Source of the DNA: Curtobacterium sp. MCBD17_035
GTDB taxonomy: Bacteria > Actinomycetota > Actinomycetes > Actinomycetales > Microbacteriaceae
Direction of reading: 5' to 3'
Assembly (NCBI RefSeq): GCF_003234815.2
Contig: NZ_CP126279.1
Span: 1,612,001-1,676,000, forward strand
Length of the DNA: 64,000 nucleotides
The translations under genes and the position numbers were made by a program. The notes below the pieces were generated by a model. It worked only from the letters and a program-made list of their open reading frames with translations, was not told the DNA's origin and did no database searches. Below, one piece after another: positions 32,191-41,273 of this stretch. Numbering within the stretch: position 1 is the first letter of the stretch; each line of letters begins with the position of its first letter.

Positions 32191-32751
32191 TCAGACCGGA
32201 CCGAGCGGCTGCAGATCGCCGTCGGGCAGCTCGACCCGGATCGGGTCACCAGGACGGACGACCCCGCCGGACACGACGACACCCATGACGCCGCCCTTGC
32301 GTTCGACCGAGCCGTCCTCGGCCCTCCCGAGGACCGCCCGGAGGAGGCCGGGCTCGAACTCGTTGATCTGCTGGCACGGATTCCGGAGGCCCGTGATGCG
32401 GACGCGAGCGTCCGACCCCAAGAGCAGGAGCGCATCTGCGGGAAGACCGAGGAGGTCGACCCCGCGAGTCGTGATGTTCTCGCCCATCTGACCCGGCTCG
32501 ACGTGGTGTCCCGCTTCCGCCACGTCATCGAACAGCTCGGCGTGGATCAGGTGCACCTGGCGCAGGTTCGGCTGGGACGGGTCCCGTGCGACGCGAGACC
32601 GGTGCTGAACCGTGACGCCGGCATGCGCGTCACCCTCGATGCCCAATCCCGCGACGAGCACCACCTCGTCCACCACCGGTTTGCTGAACCGATGGGCACC
32701 GTCCCTGCTCACTGCGACGACGCGAGGGTGGGTGTCGTGATCTGCGCTCAT
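32191..32751 (-). CDS. MOSC-domain protein
   Basis: 186 residues, ATG at 32751. MOSC (Moco sulfurase C-terminal) features are the NLRQVHLIHAELFDDVAEAG segment, GQMGENITTRGVDLLGLPAD and the conserved cysteine in TGLRNPCQQI (about residue 128), which in related enzymes carries sulfur to a molybdenum cofactor or performs N-reduction. Usual length for stand-alone MOSC proteins. A molybdenum enzyme subunit is seen at the far right of the window but is not linked. Confidence 0.88.
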   Translation of the reverse strand: MSADHDTHPRVVAVSRDGAHRFSKPVVDEVVLVAGLGIEGDAHAGVTVQHRSRVARDPSQPNLRQVHLIHAELFDDVAEAGHHVEPGQMGENITTRGVDLLGLPADALLLLGSDARVRITGLRNPCQQINEFEPGLLRAVLGRAEDGSVERKGGVMGVVVSGGVVRPGDPIRVELPDGDLQPLGPV

Positions 32752-32804
32752 GGCTCGATCATGGCGCAGGACCGCTCGGGACGGACCCTGGCAGACTGCA
32801 CGAC

Positions 32805-33521
32805 ATGCACATCGGGGGAAGGGTGCCGACGGACCAGCCGGATCTGAAGCTGGCGATGCGTGCCGAGGCGGACGCGCTCGGGATCGCCGTCGCCGGATTC
32901 GTTCCGCAACGGCATCTCGAGGACCTGGGCGTCGCCGGTATCTCGTCGCATGGCCAGGGGAGTGGTGCGGACGCCGTCACCATCAGCGCGGCCGTGGCAC
33001 GGATGTACATGGTGTGGAAGAACCCGGACGACCGTTCGGACCCGGTGAACCTCGCGGACCTGACCTCGGAGATGGAGGACGCGCTCGCTCGGCCGGTGCC
33101 CCGGGACCTGCCGCCGTGGCTGCTCGAGCGCCGGGAGCGGATGCGTCATCCCTCGCTGTGGGAGGCCGTGCAGACACACTGGTTCGCTCCGGGATCCGCC
33201 GCGCCCGGCGACGACGAACGCGATCCACCGGAGTTGCTCCGCGCCCACGTCGACCACATCCTCCACAACCGGTTCCGCGACGAGTACGGACTCGGCGACC
33301 CCACGATGGAGCCCGGCTGGACGGAACTGGTCTCGATCCGCGCGGTGCAGCCGCGGGCGGTCGTCGTGGACGGAACGGCGAGGGACGGGTTCACGATCGA
33401 CACCGACGCGTTCGTCCTCGGGCTGGCGGTGCCACTCGACGATGGCCGGGTGATCACCTCGGTCGTGGAGCGGGACCTGCTGCCCTGGGTGACGACGGAG
33501 TTCGTCAGCGACGCAGGCTGA
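32805..33521 (+). CDS. Soluble protein, unknown function
   Basis: 238 residues, ATG 32805. Appears as a single soluble domain with AMRAEADALGIAVAGFVPQR near the N-terminus, MVWKNPDDRSDPVNLADLTS around residue 70, and a beta-rich C-terminal half (PRAVVVDGTARDGFTIDTDA). I do not recognise the family. Divergent from the MOSC gene across 53 bases. Confidence 0.65.
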   Translation: MHIGGRVPTDQPDLKLAMRAEADALGIAVAGFVPQRHLEDLGVAGISSHGQGSGADAVTISAAVARMYMVWKNPDDRSDPVNLADLTSEMEDALARPVPRDLPPWLLERRERMRHPSLWEAVQTHWFAPGSAAPGDDERDPPELLRAHVDHILHNRFRDEYGLGDPTMEPGWTELVSIRAVQPRAVVVDGTARDGFTIDTDAFVLGLAVPLDDGRVITSVVERDLLPWVTTEFVSDAG

Positions 33522-33638
33522 CGCCGCCGCCGTCGTTGCCGCACCGATCTCGGTGAATCCGTTCGGCCTCCTCCGCGTCACCCGGATGTCACCCGAACAG
33601 GGTTGAATGCTGCTCGTCGGGGTTCAGGGGAGAGCAGC

Positions 33639-36600
33639 ATGCGACGTTCAATCGCAACATCGGTCGTGGCGGCCGTGGGGATCGCCGGAGGTCTGCTGAC
33701 CGCGATGCCCGCGACGGCGGCGCCGTCGGCGGATCTGGTGGTCAACGAGGTGTACGGCGGTGGGCGCAACGCCGGCAGCACCTTCACGAACGACTTCGTG
33801 GAGTTGGCGAACCGGGGATCGTCGACCATCGACCTCAGCGGTCACTCGGTCCAGTACCACGCCGGGTCCGCGACGGGCACGTGGCAGGTGACCCCGCTGA
33901 GCGGGACGCTCGCTCCTGGTGGTCGCTACCTCGTCGCCGAGGCGAAGGGCGCTGGCGGGACGACCGCGCTGCCGACGCCGGACGTCACGGGCACCATCGC
34001 GATGAGCGCCACCGACGGCACGGTCGCCGTCGTCGCGAGCCGGACCGCGCTCACCTGTGCCGACAGCGCCACGTGCGTGAGTGCGTCGGTCGACCTCGTC
34101 GGGTTCGGCTCCGCGGCGATCGCCGAGGGCAGCCCGGCCGTCGGCGCCTCGAACACGGCCTCGGTGCAGCGGCAGGGGGCGTCCGACGACGACCACAACG
34201 CGACGGACTTCGCCGCCGCTGCACCCACCCCGGGTGCGGCGAACACAGCATCGACGACGACCCCGCCGACCGGCCCTGCGCCCGAGCCGGGCACGGTCCG
34301 CATCCACGACATCCAGGGGACGTCGTTCGTCTCGCCGCTCAACGGCGAGCAGGTCACGAACGTCCCCGGCATCGTGACCGGGATCCGGACGTCGGGCAGC
34401 AGCAAGGGCTACTGGATCCAGGACCCCGACGCCGACAGCGACCCCGCGACGAGCGAGGGCGTCTTCGTCTACAGCTCCTCGAGGGCGGCGGTCGCCGCGG
34501 GTGACAGTGTCCTCGTCAGCGGCACGGTCAGGGATTACTACCCCCTCGCCTCCGGTGACACCACGGCGACCACCTCGAACCTGTCGGTCACGGAGCTCAC
34601 GAACGCCACGGCGACCGTCGTCTCGACGGGGGACGCGCTGCCGGCGCCGATCGTCCTCGGCCCGACGAGCGTGCCCGACACGTCCGCTCCGGACCTCGCG
34701 GGCGGGAACATCGAGTCCACGCCCATCACGCCGACACGCACGGCGCTCGACTTCTTCGAGTCGCTCGAGGGCATGCGTGTCGAGGTCGACGACGCCCGCG
34801 TGGTCGGGCCGAGCGACGAGTACGGCGAGCAGTACGTGACGACGAAGCCGTCCCAGCTCCCGACGACGCGCGGCGGCACGCTCCTGACCGCCGAGAACGC
34901 GACGCCGTCCGGACGTCTCGAGGTCGTCGCGGCGAACGGCAGCAATCCCCGGGTGGACGTGGGTGACGTGTTCCGTGGTGCCACCGTGGGCGAGGTCGAC
35001 TACTCGCAGTACGGCGGGTACGACCTCACGGCCACGACACTCGGGTCCGTCGCGCGGGGAGGCATCACCCCGACGGTCGCGACGACCCCGAAGCCCGATC
35101 AGCTGTCGGTCGCCACCTACAACGTCGAGAACCTGGCGCCGTCGGACCCGGCGACCAAGTTCGCCGCGCTCGCGAAGGGGGTCGTCGCGAACCTGCGCTC
35201 GCCCGACATCCTGACCGTCGAGGAGGTGCAGGACGACGACGGCGCGACCGATGACGGTGTCGTCGCGGCGGATCAGACCATCGCCAAGCTCACCGCTGCG
35301 ATCACCACGGCTGGAGGCCCGTCCTACGCGTCCCGTGAGATCGATCCGGTGAACGACGCCGACGGCGGTCAGCCCGGCGGCAACATCCGCGTCGTGTTCC
35401 TCTTCAACCCGAAGCGCGTGAGGTTCGACGACCGCGGTCCTGCGTCGGTGAACCGGTCCACCACCGCGACCGTGGTCACCTCCTCCCACGGCGTGCCGGA
35501 CGTCACCCTGTCGCCGGGGCGCATCGCTCCGACGGACGCCGCCTGGCAGAGCAGCCGGAAGCCGCTCGTGGGCGAGTTCACGTTCCGCGGCCGGCGCGTC
35601 TTCGTCATCGGCAATCACTTCGACGCGAAGCTCGGCGACCAGAACCAGGACGGTCGATTCCAGTACCCGGCGCGGTCGTCCGCCGTGCAGCGTCAGCAGC
35701 AGGCGCAGCTCGTGCACGACTTCACGGCGCAGATCCTCAAGGTCGACGCGAGGGCCGCGGTCGTCGTGGCGGGTGACTTGAACGACCACCAGTTCAGCCC
35801 TGCGCTCGCCACGCTCACCGGCAAGCCGTTGCACGGCCAGGCCGCGACGAAGCCGGTCCTCACCGACCTGATCACCACCCTGCCGGCGAACCAGCAGTAC
35901 ACGTACGTGTACGACGGGATCAGCGAGGTCCTCGACCACATCCTCGTGACCGCGGGCGTCGGGACGCCGGACTACCAGGTGGTGCACCTCAACGCGGAGT
36001 TCGCCGACCAGACCAGTGACCACGATCCGCAGGTCGTCCGCGTCTTCGGACACCATGGAGGGCCGTCCCAGGCCGTCCCGCCAGCGGCGGTGGCGCTCGG
36101 CTACAGCGACGCGCTGGACAAGCTCGTGCACAACGGAGCCGAGGTGGGTGGCCTCTCGTCGCTGGCCTACGACGGCCGGTCGCGGTCGTGGATCTCCGCC
36201 GTGGACAACCACGCGGACGACCCGTCGCGGATCTGGTTCTTCCGGAACCTCGACGACCCGACGGTCACCCGTGATCCGTTGGTCCTGAGGAACGAACAGG
36301 GCGTTCCCTACACCGGTCTCACGGCAGACGACGAAGGCCTGGCGGTCCTCCCGAACGGCGACTACCTGGTGAGCTCCGAGACGGAACCGTCGATCCGGGT
36401 CTTCGGCCGCGACGGCGTGCAGAAGGCGCAGCTGCCGGTCCCCGGACGGTTCGCGGTGACCGGCACGGCGTTGTCCGGAGCGGGGCTCGAGGGTGCGAGC
36501 GTCCCGGGCGAGGCCACCGCGAACGCGACGCTCGAGGGCCTGTCGATCTCGCCGTCCGGGCACACGATCGTCGCGTCGATGGAGGGCGCGCTGTCCGGCG

Positions 36601-37100
36601 ACGTCTCCGCCGCCGGTGACGCCACCGCCCACCGTCTGCTCGTGTACACCCGGGGGCGCTCCGGCGCGTGGGCGCTGACGAAGCAGGTCGGGTACCGCAC
36701 GGACACGGGCAACCGCATCCCCGAGGTCGCGCTCGTGTCGGACGACCGGATGCTCGTCGAGGAAGCCGCGTTCTCGGCGACCGCGGGCAACTCCGCGGAC
36801 CTGTACTCGGTCTCCGGTCTGTCGCGGGCCTCCGACGTGAGCGGGGTCAGGAACCTCTCGGCCGCACCGGCGTCGAGGATCCTGCGGAAGACACTGGTCG
36901 CCGATCTCGTGAAGGGTCCGACGCTCGGCGCGACGGCGCTCGAGACCCAGACGAACCCGCTCCTCGACAACTACGAAGGCATGGCGATCACGGGCCGCGC
37001 TGCCGGTGGGCGCGTGGGCGTCGCGCTCATCTCCGACGACAACTTCGGCGCGCTGCAGCGGACGCGGATCCTGGACCTGGCCGTGCGGCTGCCGCGGTAG
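33639..37100 (+). CDS. Secreted ExeM/NucH-type nuclease with phytase-esterase-like domain
   Basis: 1153 residues from ATG 33639 (GGGGAGAG just upstream). Order: signal peptide ending PATAAPSA; lamin-tail domain (LVVNEVYGGGRNAGSTFTND, about 30-140); OB-type DNA-binding segment (about 220-420); endonuclease/exonuclease/phosphatase domain with TYNVENL, VEEVQDDDG, VVAGDLNDH and SDHDPQVV (about 490-805); and a C-terminal beta-propeller-like domain resembling the esterase-like activity of phytase family (GGLSSLAYDGRSRSWISAVD, TADDEGLAVLPNGDYLVSSE). It should degrade extracellular DNA and perhaps cleave a phosphoester. No cell-wall anchor is seen. Confidence 0.85.
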   Translation: MRRSIATSVVAAVGIAGGLLTAMPATAAPSADLVVNEVYGGGRNAGSTFTNDFVELANRGSSTIDLSGHSVQYHAGSATGTWQVTPLSGTLAPGGRYLVAEAKGAGGTTALPTPDVTGTIAMSATDGTVAVVASRTALTCADSATCVSASVDLVGFGSAAIAEGSPAVGASNTASVQRQGASDDDHNATDFAAAAPTPGAANTASTTTPPTGPAPEPGTVRIHDIQGTSFVSPLNGEQVTNVPGIVTGIRTSGSSKGYWIQDPDADSDPATSEGVFVYSSSRAAVAAGDSVLVSGTVRDYYPLASGDTTATTSNLSVTELTNATATVVSTGDALPAPIVLGPTSVPDTSAPDLAGGNIESTPITPTRTALDFFESLEGMRVEVDDARVVGPSDEYGEQYVTTKPSQLPTTRGGTLLTAENATPSGRLEVVAANGSNPRVDVGDVFRGATVGEVDYSQYGGYDLTATTLGSVARGGITPTVATTPKPDQLSVATYNVENLAPSDPATKFAALAKGVVANLRSPDILTVEEVQDDDGATDDGVVAADQTIAKLTAAITTAGGPSYASREIDPVNDADGGQPGGNIRVVFLFNPKRVRFDDRGPASVNRSTTATVVTSSHGVPDVTLSPGRIAPTDAAWQSSRKPLVGEFTFRGRRVFVIGNHFDAKLGDQNQDGRFQYPARSSAVQRQQQAQLVHDFTAQILKVDARAAVVVAGDLNDHQFSPALATLTGKPLHGQAATKPVLTDLITTLPANQQYTYVYDGISEVLDHILVTAGVGTPDYQVVHLNAEFADQTSDHDPQVVRVFGHHGGPSQAVPPAAVALGYSDALDKLVHNGAEVGGLSSLAYDGRSRSWISAVDNHADDPSRIWFFRNLDDPTVTRDPLVLRNEQGVPYTGLTADDEGLAVLPNGDYLVSSETEPSIRVFGRDGVQKAQLPVPGRFAVTGTALSGAGLEGASVPGEATANATLEGLSISPSGHTIVASMEGALSGDVSAAGDATAHRLLVYTRGRSGAWALTKQVGYRTDTGNRIPEVALVSDDRMLVEEAAFSATAGNSADLYSVSGLSRASDVSGVRNLSAAPASRILRKTLVADLVKGPTLGATALETQTNPLLDNYEGMAITGRAAGGRVGVALISDDNFGALQRTRILDLAVRLPR

Positions 37101-37171
37101 CCATGCGCCCTGGGCTCGCCTACGGCGTGGGTGCCTTGCCCTCGGCAACACTGGCGCGAGAGGCTGCCGGC

Positions 37172-37420
37172 ATGACATCTCCCTCTGGTCGCGGACCTCG
37201 TCGGCACCGCGGCGTGGTCGTCGGTGGCGGCATCGTGTTCGTCATCGGCCTCGCCGCACTCGTACTCGGTGGTTGGTTCGACGCCGTGACAGCGGACGGC
37301 GGCGGGGCCAACATCGGGGCCGGGGTGCTGGTGCTGTTCGGCGGGATCGTCGCGGCCACCGGTGCGGTCATGTTGCTCGTGGTGACCGCTGGCACCGTCG
37401 CCGCGCGAACGCGACGGTGA
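37172..37420 (+). CDS. Small two-span membrane protein
   Basis: 82 residues from ATG 37172 (an earlier in-frame ATG at 37103 is possible). Two helices, GVVVGGGIVFVIGLAALVLG and GAGVLVLFGGIVAATGAVML, with a basic start and end. No family. Immediately downstream of the nuclease gene, but spacing gives no clear link. Confidence 0.5.
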   Translation: MTSPSGRGPRRHRGVVVGGGIVFVIGLAALVLGGWFDAVTADGGGANIGAGVLVLFGGIVAATGAVMLLVVTAGTVAARTRR

Positions 37421-37443
37421 AGCGTGTCTCTGAGCGCTGAGGG

Positions 37444-37875
37444 TCACGACGACACTCGGTGGTAGCGGTACCAATCCACCTGGTCCGGGTCGCCGACCAC
37501 GAGATCGAGTTGGCGATGTGCGGCCGACCCGCGAACGATCGCGGTGCAGCGGTCTGCATCGCGGTTCTCCCAGCACACGGTCTTCCACCCCCACCCATCG
37601 CCGTCCTCGATGTGCCAGCGGCCGGTGCTCGTGGAGGGCGTGGCCGGGTCATCAGGCTGTGCCGTGATCCCGCGCAGGGGGACACCCACCAGACGGACCG
37701 TGCCGCCGCGGTCGAACCGGATGGTGCCAGCGCCGTCCGAGGCCCAGGTCCCGACGAGGTCGGCGCGGGCGAGGGGCGCGGTCGGGAGGTCGGCCGCGTC
37801 CTGGCCGCACCCGGTCACGGCGAGGACCGTTGCCAGGGCGATCACGGCCCCGACTGCTGTCCGCACTCGTCCCAT
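37444..37875 (-). CDS. Lipoprotein, unknown function
   Basis: 143 residues, ATG 37875. Signal peptide with lipobox AVTGC (Cys at residue 23), then a beta-rich domain with LVGTWASDGAGTIRFDRGGT, a pattern of lipocalin-like stress or META-type lipoproteins (G-x-W start followed by a beta barrel), and ENRDADRCTAIVRG. Outer-face membrane anchor. Role unknown. Confidence 0.7.
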   Translation of the reverse strand: MGRVRTAVGAVIALATVLAVTGCGQDAADLPTAPLARADLVGTWASDGAGTIRFDRGGTVRLVGVPLRGITAQPDDPATPSTSTGRWHIEDGDGWGWKTVCWENRDADRCTAIVRGSAAHRQLDLVVGDPDQVDWYRYHRVSS

Positions 37876-37976
37876 CCCCAGCCCCCTCGTGCTGATGACA
37901 CACTACGGGCGATTCGGCAACGGCTTGCGCTCTCGTGCGTGCGGCCAGCGGGGATCAGGACCGCTGACCGTGAGAT

Positions 37977-38891
37977 TCATTCGAACCGGCGGACCATGTC
38001 AGCAGACGGATCCTGGTCGATCACGAGCGCGGCGCTCCGCTCCTCGGCGTCCGCGGTGGCTGCCCAGGCCGCGAGTAGCTGCAGCGCCTGTTCCGAGGCG
38101 GAGTCCGGCAGCGTGCCGTAGACCACGAACGTCAGACCCGTGTCGGCGTTGAGGTCCAACGCCTCGTAGGTCAGCTCGAGGTCCCCGACCACCGGGTGGT
38201 GGATGCGCTTGAGGCCGCTCCGGTGCGCGCGGACGTCGTGCGTGGCCCATCGCACGCGGAAGTCGTCGCTCCGGGTCGAGAGCTCGCCGATGAGGTCGGT
38301 CAGCCCCTTGTCGTACGGGCTCCGGCCCGCCTCGGTACGGAGGACCGCCACGAGATCGGACGCGAGCTGGTCCCAGTCGGGGTAGAATGTGCGGGCACGG
38401 GGGTCGAGGAACGCGAACCGCGCGGTGTTGGGCGTGCCGATCGGGTCGATGAACAGCGGCGAGTAGAGGGCACGTCCGAGCCGGTTGCCGGCGAGGAAGT
38501 CCGACCGGCCGTTGCGGACGAACGCCGGGGCGCTCATCGCGTCGAGCATCCGCTGCACGTTGGGCCGGACGCGGTTGGTGAGGCGACGACGCCGGGCGGT
38601 GGGCGCGGCGTTCTGGGTGTGCGCGAGGTCGAACAGATGCGCGTGCTCGACCTCGTCCAGCTGCAGTGCGCGCGAGAGCGACTCGAGGACGGTGTCGGAG
38701 ACCCCGCCGAGGTTCCCGCGTTCCAGGCGGACGTAGTAGTCCACGCTGACACCGGCGAGCAACGCGACCTCCTCGCGTCGGAGTCCGGTCACGCGTCGGT
38801 TGCCGCTGAACACGGGAAGGCCGGCCTGCTCCGGAGTGATGCGGCCCCGTCGGGAGGTCAGGAACTCCTTGACCTGTGTCGTCGCGTCCAT
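37977..38891 (-). CDS. MmyB-type helix-turn-helix regulator
   Basis: 304 residues from ATG 38891. N-terminal XRE-type helix-turn-helix with TGLRREEVALLAGVSVDYYV and RLERGNLGGVS (about residues 35-65), followed by the MmyB-like ligand-binding (PAS-like) domain with a D-P-R-A-R-TFYPDW segment near residue 165. Such regulators are widespread in actinobacteria and often control a neighbouring oxidoreductase; an aldo-keto reductase gene lies upstream on the same strand. Confidence 0.88.
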   Translation of the reverse strand: MDATTQVKEFLTSRRGRITPEQAGLPVFSGNRRVTGLRREEVALLAGVSVDYYVRLERGNLGGVSDTVLESLSRALQLDEVEHAHLFDLAHTQNAAPTARRRRLTNRVRPNVQRMLDAMSAPAFVRNGRSDFLAGNRLGRALYSPLFIDPIGTPNTARFAFLDPRARTFYPDWDQLASDLVAVLRTEAGRSPYDKGLTDLIGELSTRSDDFRVRWATHDVRAHRSGLKRIHHPVVGDLELTYEALDLNADTGLTFVVYGTLPDSASEQALQLLAAWAATADAEERSAALVIDQDPSADMVRRFE

Positions 38892-39014
38892 GTCATCGAC
38901 GGTACGACCACCGTCGGCGACCGGGGAGGTGCTGTCGGTACCCCGCGCCACCGGCAGGAGCTCACCAGCCGACCGGCGAGCGACTGGCGAGCGGCCGGTG
39001 CGCGACCGGTGCGC

Positions 39015-39063
39015 GGTCGGACGGGAGGCCCGCTACCGCCGGCACCGCGCCTCCCGTCCGACC
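39015..39063 (-). terminator. Long hairpin after aldo-keto reductase gene
   Basis: GGTCGGACGGGAGGC (39015-39029) pairs perfectly with GCCTCCCGTCCGACC (39049-39063) around a 19-base loop. It begins 11 bases past the stop of the minus-strand aldo-keto reductase gene. No T run. It should separate that gene from the regulator downstream. Confidence 0.7.
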
Positions 39064-39073
39064 GGTCGGCGCG

Positions 39074-39961
39074 TCAGGCCTCCGGGATGACCCGCGCGTC
39101 GAAGCGCGAGGAGTCACCGTCGGGGTCGGGGCCGCCCCGCCGTCCGGTGTCGAGCGCGTCGAGCCGCGCGAGCTCGTCGTCGGACAGCGCGAAGTCGAAC
39201 ACCGCGAAGTTCTCGGCGATACGGCCGGGGTCGGTGGACTTCGGGATCGCGTTCCGGCCCTGCTGCACGTGCCAGCGCAGCATCACCTGCGCCGGGGTCC
39301 GCCCGTGCGCCTCGGCGATCGCCCCGATGGTCGGGTCCGCGAGCACGCTGACGCGCTCGTCGCCGCCCCAGCCCGGGTAGAAGGTGATGCCGCCGATCGG
39401 GGACCACGCCTGGTCGAGGATGCCGTGCTCGGCGTCGACACGCTGGACCTCCCGCTGCGTGAAGTACGGGTGCAGCTCGATCTGGTTGAGCGCCGGCACC
39501 ACCTCGGTCTGCGCGAGGAGGGACTCGAGGTGGTGCGGCATGAAGTTGCTCACGCCGATCGCGCGGACCTTGCCCTCGGCGTACAGCGACTCCAGGGCCT
39601 TGTACGCCTGCACGGTCTTCTCGAACCGGTCGGGTGCGGGCTGGTGGAGGATGAAGACGTCGATGGTGTCGATGCCGAGCTTGCCGGTGGCCTTCTCGAA
39701 CGCATGCAGGGCCTCGTCGTACCCGTAGTCGGACGGAAACACCTTCGTCTCGATGACGATCTCGTCCCGGTCGAGGCCGGAGGCGCGGACCGCCTGGCCG
39801 ACCTCACGCTCGTTGCCGTACGCGGCTGCGGTGTCGATGTGGCGGTAGCCGACGTCGAGTGCGGTGCGGACCGCCTCGACGGTGTCCTCGGGGGAACTCT
39901 GGAAGACGCCGAAGCCGATCGGCGGCAGCTGGACGCCGTTGTTGAGTGTGATCATGTCCAT
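39074..39961 (-). CDS. Aldo/keto reductase
   Basis: 295 residues from ATG 39961 (or 39955). The catalytic tetrad is visible: D and Y in HIDTAAAYGNE (about residues 43-53), K in VIETKVFPSDYG (about 76-79) and H in DVFILHQPAP (about 105). Closes with NADPH-site residues IPKSTDPGRIAENF. Reduces aldehydes or ketones; members of this branch include 2,5-diketo-gluconate reductases. Possibly controlled by the adjacent MmyB-type regulator. Confidence 0.92.
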   Translation of the reverse strand: MDMITLNNGVQLPPIGFGVFQSSPEDTVEAVRTALDVGYRHIDTAAAYGNEREVGQAVRASGLDRDEIVIETKVFPSDYGYDEALHAFEKATGKLGIDTIDVFILHQPAPDRFEKTVQAYKALESLYAEGKVRAIGVSNFMPHHLESLLAQTEVVPALNQIELHPYFTQREVQRVDAEHGILDQAWSPIGGITFYPGWGGDERVSVLADPTIGAIAEAHGRTPAQVMLRWHVQQGRNAIPKSTDPGRIAENFAVFDFALSDDELARLDALDTGRRGGPDPDGDSSRFDARVIPEA

Positions 39962-40091
39962 GACGACGACGTTAGGTCCCGCGGCCGGAGCGTGACGGGG
40001 GCTGCCGTTCCCTCCCTCCGCCACGCCGTGCCCACGCGGTGCAGCGGAGGGACGCCCCGGCAGAACCGGGGACGACGGTCCCTGTCACCGG

Positions 40092-41021
40092 TCAGGGGAG
40101 GACGATGACCTTCCCGGCGATCCGACCGGCCTCGGCTTCCGCGTGGAGCGCGGGCAGGTCGCCCAGCGGGATCCGACGGGTGACCTCGACGGTGAGCGCG
40201 CCGTCGTCGACCAGGGACACCAGTTCGGCGAGGCGTTCGCGGTTCGGCAGCACGAACACCGTCGATGCCCGCACGCCGCGGGACTCGTCGTCGGGCGTGG
40301 CCATGAACGCCGTCGTGCTGACGACCACGCCTCCGTCGCGGACGGCGGCGACGTCCGCGGCGAACTGCTCCGGGTCGATCGGTGCGAGGTTGAGCAACAC
40401 GTCGAACTGGCCGTCGACGGATGCGAGCAGATCGGCGTCCGTGTGGTCGATGACCTGGTCGGCGCCGGCCGCGCGGACGGCGTCGATGCTGCGGGGGCTG
40501 GCGGTCGCGCTGACGAACACGCCGGCGCGCTTGGCGAGCTGGATCGCGTACTTCCCCACGACGCCACCGGCGCCGACGATGAGGACGCGCTGACCGGCGT
40601 GGAGACCACCGTCGTCGAAGAGCGCCTGCCATGCGGTCAACGCGACGGACGGCAGCGCGGCTGCGTCGGGGAGCGGGATGCTCGTCGGGGCGGGGACCAG
40701 GGCCTCGGCGGGTGCGATGACGTACTCCGCCGCGCCACCGTCGCGCTCCATCGGCAGGAAGCCGATCACGGCGTCGCCGACGGCGAGCCCGTCGACGTCC
40801 TCGCCGACCGCGTCGATCGTGCCGGACACGTCGTACCCGGGCACGTGGGGCAGCGCGATCGGGATGGGGAGGAACCCGCCGCGCATCCCGGCGTCGGCCG
40901 CGTTGTAGGCGGATGCCGCGACGCGGACCCGCACCTGCCCGGCGCCCGGGGTGGGCTGCTCGATCTCGACCTCCTCGAGGACCTCGGGACCGCCGACCTC
41001 GTGGAACTGGACTGCCTTCAT
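40092..41021 (-). CDS. NADP-dependent quinone-type oxidoreductase
   Basis: 309 residues, ATG 41021. Medium-chain dehydrogenase/reductase of the zinc-free quinone oxidoreductase branch: MKAVQFHEVGGPEVLEEVEI start, HVPGYDVSGTIDAVGEDVDG, and nucleotide motif VLIVGAGGVVGKYAIQLAKR (about residues 145-165). No zinc-binding cysteines. Its promoter region contains two matching palindromes (41042-41093), so it is likely under a dedicated repressor encoded elsewhere. Confidence 0.9.
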   Translation of the reverse strand: MKAVQFHEVGGPEVLEEVEIEQPTPGAGQVRVRVAASAYNAADAGMRGGFLPIPIALPHVPGYDVSGTIDAVGEDVDGLAVGDAVIGFLPMERDGGAAEYVIAPAEALVPAPTSIPLPDAAALPSVALTAWQALFDDGGLHAGQRVLIVGAGGVVGKYAIQLAKRAGVFVSATASPRSIDAVRAAGADQVIDHTDADLLASVDGQFDVLLNLAPIDPEQFAADVAAVRDGGVVVSTTAFMATPDDESRGVRASTVFVLPNRERLAELVSLVDDGALTVEVTRRIPLGDLPALHAEAEAGRIAGKVIVLP

Positions 41022-41041
41022 GATGGACTCCTTCGCTCACT

Positions 41042-41093
41042 GCTTCGAACTCGAAGCGATACCAGAACCGTACACCTGCTTCGAATACGAAGC
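41042..41093. promoter_or_regulatory. Paired operator sites GCTTCGA..TCGAAGC
   Basis: GCTTCGAACTCGAAGC (41042-41057) and GCTTCGAATACGAAGC (41078-41093) are perfect palindromes with 7-bp and 6-bp arms, centres 36 bp apart. They start 21 bases upstream of the oxidoreductase start, in the position of its promoter. The cognate regulator is not next to them. Confidence 0.85.
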
Positions 41094-41273
41094 AACACTG
41101 ATCCGGTCCCTGATCGCCGAATGCGTCCGGAAGCCCCCGAACTGGGCACTACGCGCGCGCCGCCGAACCTGTTGTCATGGGCAACAGCTCCTCACGTGTG
41201 TACCCGACGCACGTTTCCCTGCTCCCGTGTGACCCGACGCACGACCGCGCCGAACCACGTCGTCAGGAACGTC

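Noticed and set aside
33648-37178. A 1176-codon open frame on the minus strand opposite the secreted nuclease
   Set aside because: It is the antisense of a gene with clear domains and signal peptide; its translation is low-complexity Arg/Asp/Gly-rich sequence, a common by-product of high G+C.
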